Source: Puccinia triticina (taxonomy: Eukaryota > Basidiomycota > Pucciniomycetes > Pucciniales > Pucciniaceae). From it: DNA of 64,000 nucleotides. The first letter of the stretch is position 1. Each line of letters starts with the position of its first letter. The DNA lies in the NCBI RefSeq assembly GCF_026914185.1, contig NC_070564.1, positions 6,138,001 through 6,202,000 on the forward strand. The letters are read 5' to 3'. The translations under genes were made by a program, and so were the position numbers. Shown piece by piece: positions 10,941 to 21,752 of the stretch. The notes under the pieces are model-generated. The model did no database searches, was not told where the DNA came from, and worked only from the letters and a program-made list of their open reading frames with translations.

Positions 10941-12429
10941 ACCACACCGTAGGTGCAAAAGTTTCTAGGAAATTGGTCCCAGAGACTTGAGTGAAACCCT
11001 TCGCTACAAAACGCGCTTTGAAACACACCCCTGAACCATCTACATCAGGCTTTACTGCAAAAACCCACCAGCCATTTAACACTTTTTTGTCAGTTGGCCG
11101 TAAACCCAGAATCCAGACTTTCATCTGTTCCAGGTTGCTGAGTTCCACAGCAATGGCTTTAGACCATGCATCCTTTTCTAACAATTTCATCGCTTGCTTG
11201 AAAGTCCATGGGACTGAGATAGAGTAAAATTGACATAACTCTATTATCTTGTTGACAATAAGCTCCTGATTGTGAAATTCAATTTCTCTGGAGAAATCAC
11301 CTAGTTCAATCAAATTCATGACATAATCTAAAGATATTTTCTTTGCCGGTTCTTTTGCAGGTTCTAAAGTCTCTTTTCCAGTCACGGGAACCTCTAACAA
11401 ATGAGTCTGGTCATCATCAACAAAACGTGCCATAGCTGACGCAAGAAATTTCTTTTTGTCAGGTAGCCAAAAGAGCCATCCTTTGCTTGAGTCAAGGTGT
11501 CCCATTACCTGAACTTTGTAGGCCCTGGCGTCCAGTTTCTGCCGCTTTTCAGGTGGGATATGTACATAAGCAAAGGTTCCAAAAGCTCTGAACCTGTTGA
11601 AATGCGGCTTGGTACCAAATACCGCTTTGAACAGGGTGATTTTTCCACTCGCATTATTTGGAATGCAGTTGAGGATATGACTTGCCCACAAGAACACGTA
11701 ATTCCAGAAATTTTGAGGCAGACTACTATTGGATAGAACCGTCCTTGCCATGGCCTGTATAGTTTGATTGAAACGTTCAATCATACCGTTCTGGTAGTGA
11801 TGGTACTGTAGCGCCCTCTCAGTATGTATTCCCCTACTGAGGAGAAAATCTTCCAATGCCTTGTTGGCAAATTCACCCCCGTTGTCACTTCGGAGGATCT
11901 TGACAGACAGATTTGTTGCATTTTCTAGCCGCTTGATGGTGTCTATGATAGCGTTGTTTGCCTCTGACTTGGCTTTTAGGACCTTGACTAAGTTGTAGCC
12001 AGTAGCTACATCTTGCATGGTGAGGATATAGTTCCCTCCATCTACCGCAGGGACTTGAAACGGTCCTACTAGGTCAGCGGCCCATATCTCCATCTTGTTT
12101 GCATTCCGATTGCCTTTGCCCAGAGGGTTCAGCTCAGTGGACTTGTTGATCATACAAGTGGGACAGTGAATTGAGCCTGGTGGCAGCTCTTTGGGTAGGC
12201 CTAAACCCACTTTCTCTTTGATCAGTCTCCGAATCACTTGCAGTCCAGCGTGACCAAACATGCGATGGTACAGTAACAGCCGCTTCTCATTGTTTGTGAG
12301 AGAGGGCGGTTCGTGGGTTTTGCCCATAATTGCTGGTAGCGGCTCTTTGAATAGATTAGTCCTGCTGTTTTTTGCCTTAGCCGCATTGAAAGATAAGCCT
12401 TCCACAGGTACATTGACAGTTGTTGTCAT
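10900..12429 (-). pseudogene. Copia GAG-pre-integrase, integrase and RT N-terminus
   Basis: The 0.5-kb first part holds the GAG-pre-integrase zinc motif (LYHRMFGHAG ... HCPTCMINKS). The integrase core follows, with Asp in WAADLVGPF, Asp in LRSDNGGEF and Glu in NGMIERFNQT. After a variable linker the RT start is visible (KAIAVELSNLEQMKVW, then KARFVAKGFTQVSGTNFLETFAP). Reading then enters the insertion and stops at 10888. Upstream it is continuous in frame with the protease segment except for one TGA at 12436-12438, a position consistent with a CGA to TGA change. Confidence 0.8.
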
Positions 12430-12435
12430 AAGAGA

Positions 12436-13146
12436 TCAAGTAATTTTATTTCCGCACATAGGAAACGAGACGTTGACAGCAGGGATTTTTGAGGAGACAT
12501 GAAAACTGGAAATGTCGGAGACGTTTGTTTGGGAGAAAGAAGAAATAGAAGAAACAGAGGAAAAGGAAGAGGGTTGAGAAACAGAAAGAGGGGGAGTATC
12601 CAGAAGAGTAGGTAAACGGGAAACAGAAAAAGAAGAAGAAGATAAGAAAACAGAGACATCATCCCCAGCCACTCCGCCATGCCGATCATCCTTCACCATT
12701 TGGTGTGGTAAATACCAACAGTTGCGTTTTGCCTTCCACACGCAGCTGAAAGCAAATTGACAGTTTGCCAAAAAAATATCAAACTGTTCTTTGTCATTGT
12801 CATAGAACACAAGGGCATTAGCTTTCCTTAATGCTGCCATTGAGATCAGTGTAGATCGGGCATCCTCACAATAGAGTACACCACAAAGTATGATCAATTG
12901 GCCGGATGGCTTGAGGAAATGGAGGCTTCCCACACCAGTGATGAAGGATTGGTTGCTGGAGGTAGCTACCAACAGGGGCAAGGGCTTAGAGATATGCTTG
13001 AAATCATGAAGAAGCTGGTGCATCCTGGTGAAATGATGAGATGCGCCAGTATCAAAAATGGCAGGATTACTTACAACATCGTCCCCAAGCGCCATATTCT
13101 TGAAATCCAGCTGGTCGAGATCATCTGGAATTTCACCAATTCCCAT
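12436..13146 (-). pseudogene. Copia aspartic protease segment
   Basis: The active site FDTGASHHFT lies near 13045, after a Gag-protease linker. Typical Copia downstream sequence follows (LPLLVATSSNQSFITGVGSL and the VLYCEDARSTLISMAAL region). The frame is shared with the integrase segment and is closed by TGA at 12436-12438. Upstream, the join to Gag runs through low-complexity sequence that includes a run of 19 C at 13166-13184 (G on the coding strand), a likely slippage site. Confidence 0.7.
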
Positions 13147-13412
13147 GAGTTGCGCAGACGCCCCACCCCCCCCCCCCCCCCCCCAGCCAAATTTGTCGCA
13201 TTTGAAGTTGAGGGCACTGACGCATGCTGTTGATTGGTGTTTGCAGCGTACCAGGGTCGATAGTAGTCAGCCAGTTGTTTTGCCTGTACTTGAAGGTTGG
13301 ACATGGGGGGGGCTCTGGAGGGCGTCAAAAGTTGAGTTGGGGAATTGGCAGGTTGGGTGTAGAGAGAACCGACAAATGTCGCTTGGGTTCTGGTTGCTGG
13401 TTGAGGAAAAGG

Positions 13413-14578
13413 CTACACACCCGGACCGCGAAGACGTTTGTTGATCTGATTTGACTTCACCCGCTGTGGACAGTCCCGTATATAATGATCTGCCGCTCCA
13501 CATTTCCAACACCAATGCGCCGTTTCCGCATAAAAATCCAACGCATCCGGCCAGTTGTCTTCCGGAACATCCGCTAGGAAAGCTTCGAAGTCAAAATCAT
13601 CGCCATCATTTGTTGCCAACAGTACCGATGGTGCCGACAAATTTGCTAATGCTCTTTTGGTGGGCGTGGAGTCTTCATGTTGTTTTTGGCATACATTGTA
13701 AGTGTTTACCAAAAAATTGAATTTCGGCACGCTTTTGGACTGATCATTCTTTGAGTTCTCAATGCGCTGCTTGAAATCTTCTTGAAAGGTGCCGAGGATT
13801 TCATGACTGCTCTCTGGAAAATGAAACCAAAAAAAGCATCCGAGTGGATCCTGACGTTGAGGTTGTTCCATTCCGTGTATAGGTTCCTCATCAAAGACGT
13901 CAAACCCGTACTCTCGCATTCATCGACTGAGAAGTTGAGGAAACGGTTGAAGAAGTTCATTTGCGCCGCGCAAGAGACAACCGAGAATTGCTTCTTCAGG
14001 AGAGACAACATTTTGAGTGCGGAGTTCACCCATTGGAGATCGGGTACCAATGATCCATGGACACCTTTGAGGACAACTATTCAAGCGATCTTCTCAAAAG
14101 TCATATTGTCAATCGGCTTGAAGAAGAAATCACCATTCGACATATGGGCGGTACTGATCTCACTAAGTTTGCTCAGCCACCTCGCCAGATTGGATCCATT
14201 CGCAGCCAGGTGTTTCTCGTCGTTCCATCGGTCATTGATGAGCTTAGCCATCTGACTAACTAGCTTTGCCTGTTCTAGCTGCAATTTCGCAGCAAGAAAA
14301 TCTTGCTGAGCCCGCGTGAGATCATTTGCTGGGGGTATTGGTCCGGTTGGAGGTTGCGTTTGGTGCGGGGCAGGTCCTCTTGGATGATGGGAGCCCGATC
14401 CAGTTGCAGCGGGAGCGGTTTGCTGGCAAGACGTTGATGCTGCTGGTCGGATCGGTTTGTCTCCTCCACGGTTTCCCACCAAACTCCCAGCAAACAAATC
14501 AAAAAGATTGGCCATCCTAGCCCCGCCATCTGGTACAAAATCTTCGCCGTCAGATTGGATTGAACCCCGTCGAGACAT
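13413..14578 (-). pseudogene. Copia Gag
   Basis: The first ATG is at 14578 (MSRRGSIQSDGEDF). Alpha-helical Gag sequence follows, and the CCHC zinc knuckle CWKCGAADHYIRDC lies near 13490. The frame has an in-frame TGA at 14081-14083, continues in the same frame to about 13925, and then requires a frameshift to reach the zinc-knuckle segment (13919-13413). Pseudogenised. Confidence 0.7.
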
Positions 14579-14780
14579 TTCGCCGGAAGCAGCAAACAAA
14601 AGAGAAAAAGATGGCCAAAAGTAGACAGAAAAAGGTAATCAAAGTTTGGAAAAGGACAGGGCTACTCACTGCAACACTGAGAAATACCCACAATATAAGA
14701 GATAGAGGAAAAAAGAGGGAGTAGAACGGTGCGTCACAAGACGTCCCTTTTCTGCACCGGTAGGTGGGCCACACCACCGT

Positions 14781-15854
14781 AATAAGCAGGATGGCTAGTC
14801 CGCTTAGCTTATTCAGGTAAGTTCAATCAACACCGTTCAGGGACAGAGAGAGGGGATTGCGGAGTCTGTCACAGCGTTACGGCAAAGTAACACTGACCCT
14901 CCCGATGATGGACAATTACGCTCTATCCTGAGCTACCGGTCGAAAAGGTATAACCAACCAGTCGAAGCGTTGATTTGTGAGTTGTATTGGTCAAGTTTCG
15001 AGTCTGAGTCCTTGATTATAGATTGAGAAGGCTCATAACCTATTGAGACTATGGGGACACAAACTCTGTAGATTCCGTGTAGAACTCTCCTCCGCCCGGG
15101 ATTGTCCCGGGAAGAGGAGTATGGTTTGTGCTGCGGCAAGTCACAGAGATGCCTGTGACATCTATGTCACAACAGTACCTTTTCTTCCTTCCCCGGGGGT
15201 TTTACAGGTTATGAGCCCAGCGTTGCCTCTGTTGCATGTTCAATTCCCATTGCCTGCATCTCGCACATGTCACATCTCCACAGCTTGTAACCCTCACATA
15301 ACATGACATAACTGTGTTAGCTACTCCTAGTCTTACATACAAGCATATTATTGATTATTGATTTAGGAGTGTGGTTGCCTTAAAATAGTTCCACGGTTCA
15401 TGGGTGCCAAAAGTCCCATTTTAAGATAAATCATAGTATAGTCTTTAAAAATAGCATTAGTATAGTAGCCAGTATGCGTGAAAGTTGACAGTTAACAAGT
15501 CTGTCGGGGAGTAACACTTAGATTTGTATGTAGTTTCACACCAGCCCATTTGGTGTCCAATCCAATATCACCTCTGTTATCAGTGATATTGGCTTGCAGG
15601 GGAGTGTTATGGCCTGGTGTTATACCTCTCCGGGGGAGAGTTGATGCCCGCTACAATCGTGTAGTCGGGTGGTACCTTTCCTTCCCCGGGGGTTTTACAA
15701 CCAGACGCCGGCTCTGGAGTCGTCGTCGCCGGCGGAGTCCTTGTTGTCATTCATGGCCCCACCGGCATCATTGAAGGCTCGCCGGTCTGTAATTGGTGTC
15801 TATTTTTAATTCAGGAGTCCGCTGGTCTAGATTCGGTATGAATCCGAGCTTTGC
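14781..15854. other. No gene recognised; contains a 20-bp direct repeat
   Basis: No coding frame is supported here. The 20-base word CCTTCCCCGGGGGTTTTACA occurs at 15187-15206 and again at 15680-15699, both preceded by a GTACCTTT-like sequence, and CCCGGG inverted words lie near 15098-15111. Part of this may be the 5' LTR of the minus-strand Copia or a second LTR remnant. I could not match ends. Confidence 0.4.
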
Positions 15855-17523
15855 TCAAAAGGGGTTTTCATGACGGGTAATGTTTGTTAGAGAAGGTCCC
15901 GAGTCCCTGCCTGTCGGTCCACCGTCGGCACTATTCCGTCCAGGGAACCCTATCCAGGCTGGATTGCAATCGTGGACACCTTGGGGAGCTATGTGTATCC
16001 AAGAGATGCGATTCTACAAAGCATGTAGCATGCAACGCTTGACTGATCCGGAGAAAGGCAGAGTCTGCCAGCTCATCATTGGCATAACTTCTCTCTTACT
16101 TCATTTGAGCCGGCGTGTGGAATAACTCCACAACTTTCTGGACCAACAAGAAGAATTGCAGTTTGACTTGAAGTGTTGTCGCAGTAACAAGCATCATCAG
16201 CCATTGGCCACCATAAGGTCACGGAAGAACAAATGACTGGGTGATCCACTCCGGCACAACAAATTCTCCAAAGAAAAGTTCAGCAGCCAGCTGCAAGTAA
16301 ATATGCATTGGCTTCCAGTGAGATTGGTCGGAGTTTCTTTCAATGCCCATTAGATTTTCCTCTCATTGTGCACAGGGAGTGAAATCACAGCGTCACAGCT
16401 CACTCAGATGTGTGGTATGGCACACAAGTCTCAATCCCTTCAATTCAGAAGGTATGGGTCACTTTTGGAGTAATAAAAAAGTAATGTATGAGCAATTGCA
16501 AAGCAAAAGTTACAATGAGTATAGGGCAACAATAATTGAGTTTCAACAGGATTAGTTGGATACAGGAGAAATGAACACTGTTGAGACACTATTTTCAAAC
16601 AAGAGATACAAGACTGCTGAGAGCTTCAGAGTTGGTGGCAGAGAATCAATGTCTTGAGAGAATCATGAGGACCTGTTTGTCGTCGATGTGGTGTGTCTTG
16701 GCGTCCTTGGGGGTGCTCTTCTCATTGCAAGTGCTCAAGATGCTGTTGACGGCCTTCTGGAGGATGTGGTCCGGGCTATGTCCAGCAAAATGCACACGGT
16801 CAGCAGTCTTGCAGGCGTTCAGGCTGATGGAGGTTGAGGATGCTTACATGTCTTTTGCGACCACTTTGTCCTTGGAACTGTGGAGTGATAACTGAGACAC
16901 AAAAATCGAACTCGTAAGTTGACTGTCTCTGGAGCGCAGACGGCAGGGTCACGGCGGGACTTACTTGGCAGCTTCCATTAGAAGCAGAGTGTACGCTTTT
17001 CTCGCGCAAAGTTTGAGCGGCCCTGTCGAAAAAAGAATGCAAGAGAACAAGGTCAGATTACTATGATACAGTGAGATAAAGTACAGTCGGCGTACTTTAG
17101 ACATTGCGTTTTGGAGAACACTTCAGAGACGCCTTTGCTGCTGGTGCAGGTAACGCTGTCGGTGGAGGTTCGACGCAAGAGGTGGTCGGCATCGAGGTGG
17201 ATCGCCCGACGACTGACGGAATGGGTGGCTTCCTGCTCGGAGGCCTTTGCGAAGAAGCCGCCCATGCCGAGGGCCATGTTCATTGGGAAGAAAGCGCCCC
17301 CGAAGCAGGCGCCGCCCATCGACCAGGCCAAGCTGTTGATCCACGAGGACCCAAACATGCCCAGACCCATTCCACCCAACGAGTAAAAACCGTTGTACAT
17401 CCCTCCAAATCCTCCGAGCCATTTAGCATCTACGTCTTCGTTCTTCGCCCCGCTTACTTCTTCCGCACGCGATGCCGCGACGAGCACAGAGAGAAGGGTG
17501 ATGAGGTAGGCTAAGGAGACCAT
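15855..17523. repeat. Tandem duplication, copy 1 (small secreted protein locus)
   Basis: Homologous to 18235-19609: both begin with an AAAGGGGTTTTCA word, share the segment GAGAAAGGCAG-GTCTGCCAGCTCATCAT, and end with nearly identical exons of a secreted protein gene. Copy 1 contains about 290 bp (about 16145-16450) absent from copy 2. The upstream shared part (15880-16140) is not coding. Confidence 0.8.
16646..17523 (-). CDS. Small secreted Gly/Met-rich protein, copy 1 (235 aa)
   Basis: Four exons fit by splice sites and phase: 17523-17096, 17022-16965, 16891-16848 and 16823-16646. The ATG is followed by a clear signal peptide (MVSLAYLITLLSVLVAASRA, cleavage probably before EEV). Next comes a Gly/Met/Phe-rich hydrophobic block (GGFGGMYNGFYSLGGMGLG and similar, residues about 36-90), then a polar part with about six Cys (CTSS, QCL, NGSCQ, NACK, STCNEK). 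The protein ends IDDKQVLMILSRH. Likely exported; a candidate effector or wall protein, family not recognised. Its duplicate lies 2.1 kb away on the same strand. Intron 1 starts GTACGC, the weakest splice signal. Confidence 0.7.
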
Positions 17524-18234
17524 GGTGTGTTGGTGTGCAGGTGGTTGAGGTTGGGTTGGAGTAGGTAAGGCTAGTAAGGCTAGTGTTGGTTAGGCAGGCT
17601 GGAGTGTTGGTTAGGTAGGCTGGTGTGATGATGAGAGAGACATGGAGGCGCACACCGAGCCTGCTTTATACCCTACCCAGTCGCTGCTGGTTTTTTTGGA
17701 AGCAAGTCCACCACTGGCTGATAATCGACCCCGGAGCAACTTGTGTACGCAGATATCGCGGGGATTTTCTACCTCCAAGCTGGGTGTGAGAAGTGGCACG
17801 AGGCCGGTCGGTAGGTAGAGGTACATAGGTAGGTAGATGGAAGATGTTCTGTCCAACCAGGCTGCGAGAGTCGCCAGTGCTCTCTTCCCAGACCTTTCTC
17901 TGTGTTGCTTCTCCCGACGGAAACAAGCCCACATCGGTGAGAAATACCCACCACCAAACACGGGATGAATGCAGTTGGTTGCCCGCGGAAGTCGCCGGTC
18001 AAGACGAGGCTTGGAAACTTCGATAACATCATTGGCATAGATGTCCTGCACAGGTCCCATCCCTAGGGCGCTGCAATAATCGTGATCTCTTGTGGGCATG
18101 TGAATGGGCTAGGTGCCGGTTGACCAAGACGTGGGTTCTTGAGGCGTAGTTCCTCTCAATGGTCCGCCCGGCACCACGCAACTTGGCGTCTTGTCTTGGC
18201 TCGGCAGGCTGTTGATCTGGCCCAGCTGTTCCTC
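17524..18234. other. Spacer between the two secreted-protein copies; no gene seen
   Basis: Immediately upstream of copy 1's ATG is an imperfect GTTGGTTAGGTAGGCTGG repeat (about 17545-17625), probably its promoter region. It includes a pyrimidine/purine-biased stretch but no canonical TATA box that I can place with confidence. The rest is non-coding. Confidence 0.4.
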
Positions 18235-19609
18235 GTCAAAGGGGTTTTCACGACCGGCGATCTTGAGAAGAGGGATGGCTCCCTGCCGGCACCGGTCCGC
18301 TGTCGGCACTTTTCCGTCCAGGGCACCTTGTTCAGGATAGACACCTTGGCGAGTTACGTGGATCAAGAGATGCACTTCTACGCACTCGTAGCAGGCATCA
18401 TCCAGCGCTCGACCGATCCAGAGAAAGGCAGCGTCTGCCAGCTCATCATGGGCAGACCTTCCCCCTTACTTAATTTGAGCAGGCGTGTGGAGGACTCCAC
18501 AGCTTTTTGGACCAAGGGGAGTTTCACCTTGGAAGGCTTGGGTCACTTTTGGAGTAATAAAAACATAATAATGTATGAAAAGTTACAATGAGTATAAAGC
18601 AACACTAATTGAGTTTTCAACGGGATTAGTTGGATACAGGAGAAATGAACACTATTGAGACACTATTTTTCAACAAGATTAACAAGCTGCCAAGAGTTTT
18701 AGAGACGGAATCAGAGAATCAATGCCTTGAGAGAATCATGGCGACCTGTTTGTCGTCGATGTGGTGTGTCTTGGCATCCTTGGGGGTGCTCTTTTCATTG
18801 CAAGTGCTCAAGATGCTGTTGACAGCCTTCTGGAGGATGTGGTCCGGGCTGTATGTCCAGCAAGATGCACACAGTCAGCAGTCTTGGAGGCGTTCAGGCT
18901 GATGGAGGGTGTGAATGCTTACATGTCTTTTGCAACCACTTTGTCCTTGGAACTGTGGAGTGATAACTGGAGCACGAAAATTGAGCTAGTGAGTGGACTT
19001 CCCTCAAGCGCACACGGCAGTCTCGCGGCAGGACTTACTTGGCAGTTTCCGTTGGAAGCAGAGTGTACGCTCTTCTCGCGCAAAGTTTGAGCTGCCCTGT
19101 TGGAAAAAAGAAGTGGAGAAACGAGCGGAACGAGGTCAGTTGACAATGATACAGTGATATAAAGGACAGTGATCGGCGTACTTCAGGCATTGCGATTTGG
19201 AGAACACTTCAGAGACGCCTTTGCTGCTGGTGCAGGTAACGCTGTCGGTGGAGGTTCGACGCAAGAGGTGGTCGGCATCGAGGTGGATCGCCCGACGACT
19301 GACGGAATGGGTGGCTTCCTGCTCGGAGGCCTTTGCGAAGAAGCCGCCCATGCCGAGGGCCATGTTCATCGGGAAGAAAGCGCCCCCGAAGCAGGCGCCG
19401 CCCATCGACCAGGCCAGGCTGTTGATCCATGGGGAGCCAAACATGCCCAGGCCCATCCCGCCCAGCGCGTAAAAGCTGTTGTACATCCCGCCGAATCCGC
19501 CAAGCCATTTCGCATCGACGTCTTCGTTCTTCGCCCCGCTCACTTCTTCCGCACGAGACGTGGCGACGAGCACAGAGAGAAGGGTGATGAGGTAAGCTAA
19601 GGAGACCAT
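18235..19609. repeat. Tandem duplication, copy 2 (small secreted protein locus)
   Basis: Partner of 15855-17523 in direct orientation. It is shorter because it lacks the 290-bp segment present in copy 1. Exon sequences of the embedded gene are almost identical between copies, while introns and flanks differ more. Confidence 0.8.
18808..19609 (-). CDS. Small secreted Gly/Met-rich protein, copy 2, altered C-terminus (206 aa)
   Basis: The exon plan matches copy 1: 19609-19182, 19096-19039, 18966-18923, 18898-18808. Signal peptide and Gly/Met-rich block are nearly the same (the signal has ATSRA instead of AASRA). In exon 4 this copy has two extra bases compared with copy 1 (GGCTGTATGTCC against GGCTATGTCC on the plus strand, near 18848). 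The reading frame shifts and stops at 18808-18810 after LSTAS, losing the STCNEK...ILSRH end; a Cys is gained in ADCVHLAG while NACK becomes NASK. Either a decaying copy or a functional variant. Confidence 0.6.
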
Positions 19610-20784
19610 TTTGGATTTGTACGGAGCGGGTTGTTTTTGGATTGGACTGGCTAAATCTGGAGTTGATTAGGTAGGCTGGAGTGTTGGTGCGGTGGATTGG
19701 ATGATGAGGGTAGAGACACCAAGGCGCACAACAAGCCCGCTTTATACTTCCAATCGGGGCAGCTTTCTGGTGACGCTTTGATCCACGCCGTGGAAGCCAG
19801 TCTCCTTGCCGAAAATCCCGGCTATTGCACGATAGAAACTAACTGGCACACAGCTGGAACCCGGGGTAACATGGATATCGTGGCATTTTCTACATCAAAG
19901 GGTGTGAGAAACGGCAGGCCAGTCGGTAGATGGACGAACCCATGACAAGATTGCGAGAGTCGTCGCCGCTCTCATCTATCCAGCATTCCCTTCGTTGCTT
20001 CCATGCTTCCACGGATGGAAGCCAGTAGTCATCACCAAACACGTGTTGAGTTATGTGCGATTTCTTGCACGGGGAAGTCCAAAGCTTGGAAATTTGGACA
20101 ACATTGTTTGGATAGATGTCTTGCCCCAGTCCTACTCGGGCTTGGGAATTGGGTCAAGGAGAAGCTGGCCTACGTGTTCTCTACGCTCTGTCATCTATGT
20201 AGTACATCCTGATTGTGGGGGGTCGTCTTGGCCGGAGGACACGTCTTTATTGTGGACAAACCACAGGGAATCCAATTTTGCTTTGCGTTTGCACTACATA
20301 GCCCACATTCGAGTGGACGCCAGGCCGTTCTCAGAGGGAGGAAAATACGCCTGTTATCCCTATCCTTACTCGAACTCAACTTAGTCCCTGCCTCGTCGGA
20401 GGAAAGTGATTTAGTTCCGTTCGATTTTTGCTTGTGGCGGTTGCAAGACTACCTGCCGGTCAACCAGCTTGTTTGACATTTGGGAGACCGAAGTGTACCT
20501 CCTACAGTGTTGTTTTACCTCGACGATTCTGGTTCAAGGTGTAGATACTTGGCAGCCGAAGGGCCTGGCGTCCCGTGTGTTTACGCATTTGTTAAGAAAA
20601 GACAGAGCAGTTTTTCCAAGTTGCGTTTAGGATGCAAGGGACTGATAAGTATTGATCAAAAAACAAAAACCTTACAGCTACAACGTAAGCAGAAAAATGA
20701 ATTCAAATATGACAAACATGATTCCCTTCCTTTATTTATTTTGTGCAAGGATGAGAAAAAATATGGGAGGAGTGCATGTAGTGT
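19610..20784. other. No gene recognised
   Basis: This includes the promoter side of secreted-protein copy 2 and about 1 kb of unrelated sequence. Short frames here lack motifs, proper starts or splice context. Confidence 0.4.
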
Positions 20785-21105
20785 TTAAGAAAGGTAGAGA
20801 ATTGTTTCTGATTTCACGTATTTTGATATATCTCTGAAGACGTAACTGTTTCTTTGTACTAATTTTTCAACCTGAGCTGGGAAACCACTAGGTATTTGCA
20901 GAGGTGGAAGATGATGATGTGTACGATGAGAGGTGATAAATTTGGTTGAAAATTCTTCCTTGATCTTCCCAACAGAACTGGGGTTGCTGCGATAGGTGAT
21001 TGTTGAGAAAGAAGCGAAAATTGTTTCGGAGATCCGTTTCTGATCGTTCGTCGCCGTCCGGACCGTGGTAGGGTACTTACCCACTCGGCGTAAGGGAACG
21101 CTCAT
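20785..21105 (-). CDS. Hypothetical small protein (106 aa)
   Basis: An uninterrupted frame runs from ATG at 21105 (MSVPLRRVGK) to a stop at 20785. It contains basic sequence and a helical stretch FPAQVEKLVQRNSYVFRDIS. No family was recognised. A GTAAGT word near its start means the first codons could be an exon end. It follows the SDHAF4-like gene on the same strand by about 90 bp. Could be a spurious frame or 3'UTR of that gene. Confidence 0.25.
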   Translation of the reverse strand: MSVPLRRVGKYPTTVRTATNDQKRISETIFASFSTITYRSNPSSVGKIKEEFSTKFITSHRTHHHLPPLQIPSGFPAQVEKLVQRNSYVFRDISKYVKSETILYLS

Positions 21106-21191
21106 CAAAAATCTGTAGCCTGAATATTTTATCAACAGTCAATATTTTTTTTCCAATAGACTACATGTCAGTGAGCGATGCATGCCATATT

Positions 21192-21584
21192 TCAACACAA
21201 AAAGGGGTACAAGACAGATTGCTCAACTCGACCACCATATCCCCATTCATTTGGCCATTTTAAAGGATCGCGTTTGGGCCCATTGACTTCACCGGTTCTC
21301 GGATTGACATCCCCCTGAAATTCTTCTGGGCCGAGGTTTCTGAGATCAGGATGGGTCTGGTTGGTGGGCTGATCTGGAGGCGATGAGTTTGATTGGTTGA
21401 TGAGCGAGATGAATTCTTTCTGTTCTTTGGGTGGTAAGGGAGGGGGGGAGGGTGAGGGCTGGTAGGTGGGCTTTTTCGTCGATGTGGATTTCGACGAGTT
21501 GTGTCGAGCCAAGCCGTTTCGGAAGGAGGGCTTCTGGATGGTCGGTGCTGTTCGTCTGGTTAGGATCGAGCTGAAAGAGAGCAT
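21192..21584 (-). CDS. SDH8: SDHAF4-like succinate dehydrogenase assembly factor (130 aa)
   Basis: The family is DUF1674/SDHAF4, a mitochondrial matrix chaperone that binds flavinated Sdh1 and promotes its assembly with Sdh2 into complex II. Seen here: an Arg/Ser-rich N-terminus without acidic residues (MLSFSSILTRRTAPTIQK ... RNGLARHNSSK), fitting a mitochondrial presequence; a Pro-rich variable middle; and the conserved C-terminal signature FQGDVNPRTGEVNGPKRDPL with GYGGRV. Family members usually end shortly after GR[VC]TDF; here the chain continues EQSVLYPFLC, so the last residues may be altered or a 3' intron may exist. The start is the first ATG. Divergent with the next gene, 168 bp apart. 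Confidence 0.75.
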   Translation of the reverse strand: MLSFSSILTRRTAPTIQKPSFRNGLARHNSSKSTSTKKPTYQPSPSPPPLPPKEQKEFISLINQSNSSPPDQPTNQTHPDLRNLGPEEFQGDVNPRTGEVNGPKRDPLKWPNEWGYGGRVEQSVLYPFLC

Positions 21585-21752
21585 GCTGACTTGAGGATGT
21601 TGCTGCCAAGGATGTTTTTGTGGTGTTGAAGCTCCGAATGGCTAGTCGGACCAAGGCAGCTTAGCCTCGCGGCGAGAGTATGCCCACCGCCGACGCTCTA
21701 CTTCGAGGAGGGTGAGGACCCTCGGCGGGCTTCGGTGCCAAGGCCAAGCAAA
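21585..21752. promoter_or_regulatory. Short divergent intergenic region (168 bp)
   Basis: It separates the ATGs of the SDHAF4-like gene (minus) and the PPR-like mitochondrial gene (plus). Both products are predicted mitochondrial, so a shared bidirectional promoter is plausible. No TATA box is evident; the sequence is GC-rich. Confidence 0.5.

Larger units (their letters stand above)
9053..14780 (-). mobile_element. Decayed Ty1/Copia retrotransposon, split by an insertion
   Basis: Read on the minus strand the order is Gag (14578-13413), protease (13146-12436), integrase (12429-10900) and reverse transcriptase (start near 10940, remainder 9640-9053). Integrase upstream of reverse transcriptase is diagnostic for Copia. 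Breaks seen: in-frame TGA at 14081-14083, a frameshift near 13925, TGA at 12436-12438, an insertion of about 1.3 kb in RT, and loss of RNase H beyond 9053. LTR ends and primer site were not identified. The copy is dead. Confidence 0.8.

Noticed and set aside
18139..18591. 150-codon plus-strand frame in the secreted-protein duplication
   Set aside because: It begins with a non-ATG codon, the homologous stretch in copy 1 is frame-broken, and no motif is present.
20347..20365. TTATCCCTATCC word resembling a homing endonuclease or LSU rRNA site
   Set aside because: Flanking bases do not match rRNA or the known site; chance similarity.
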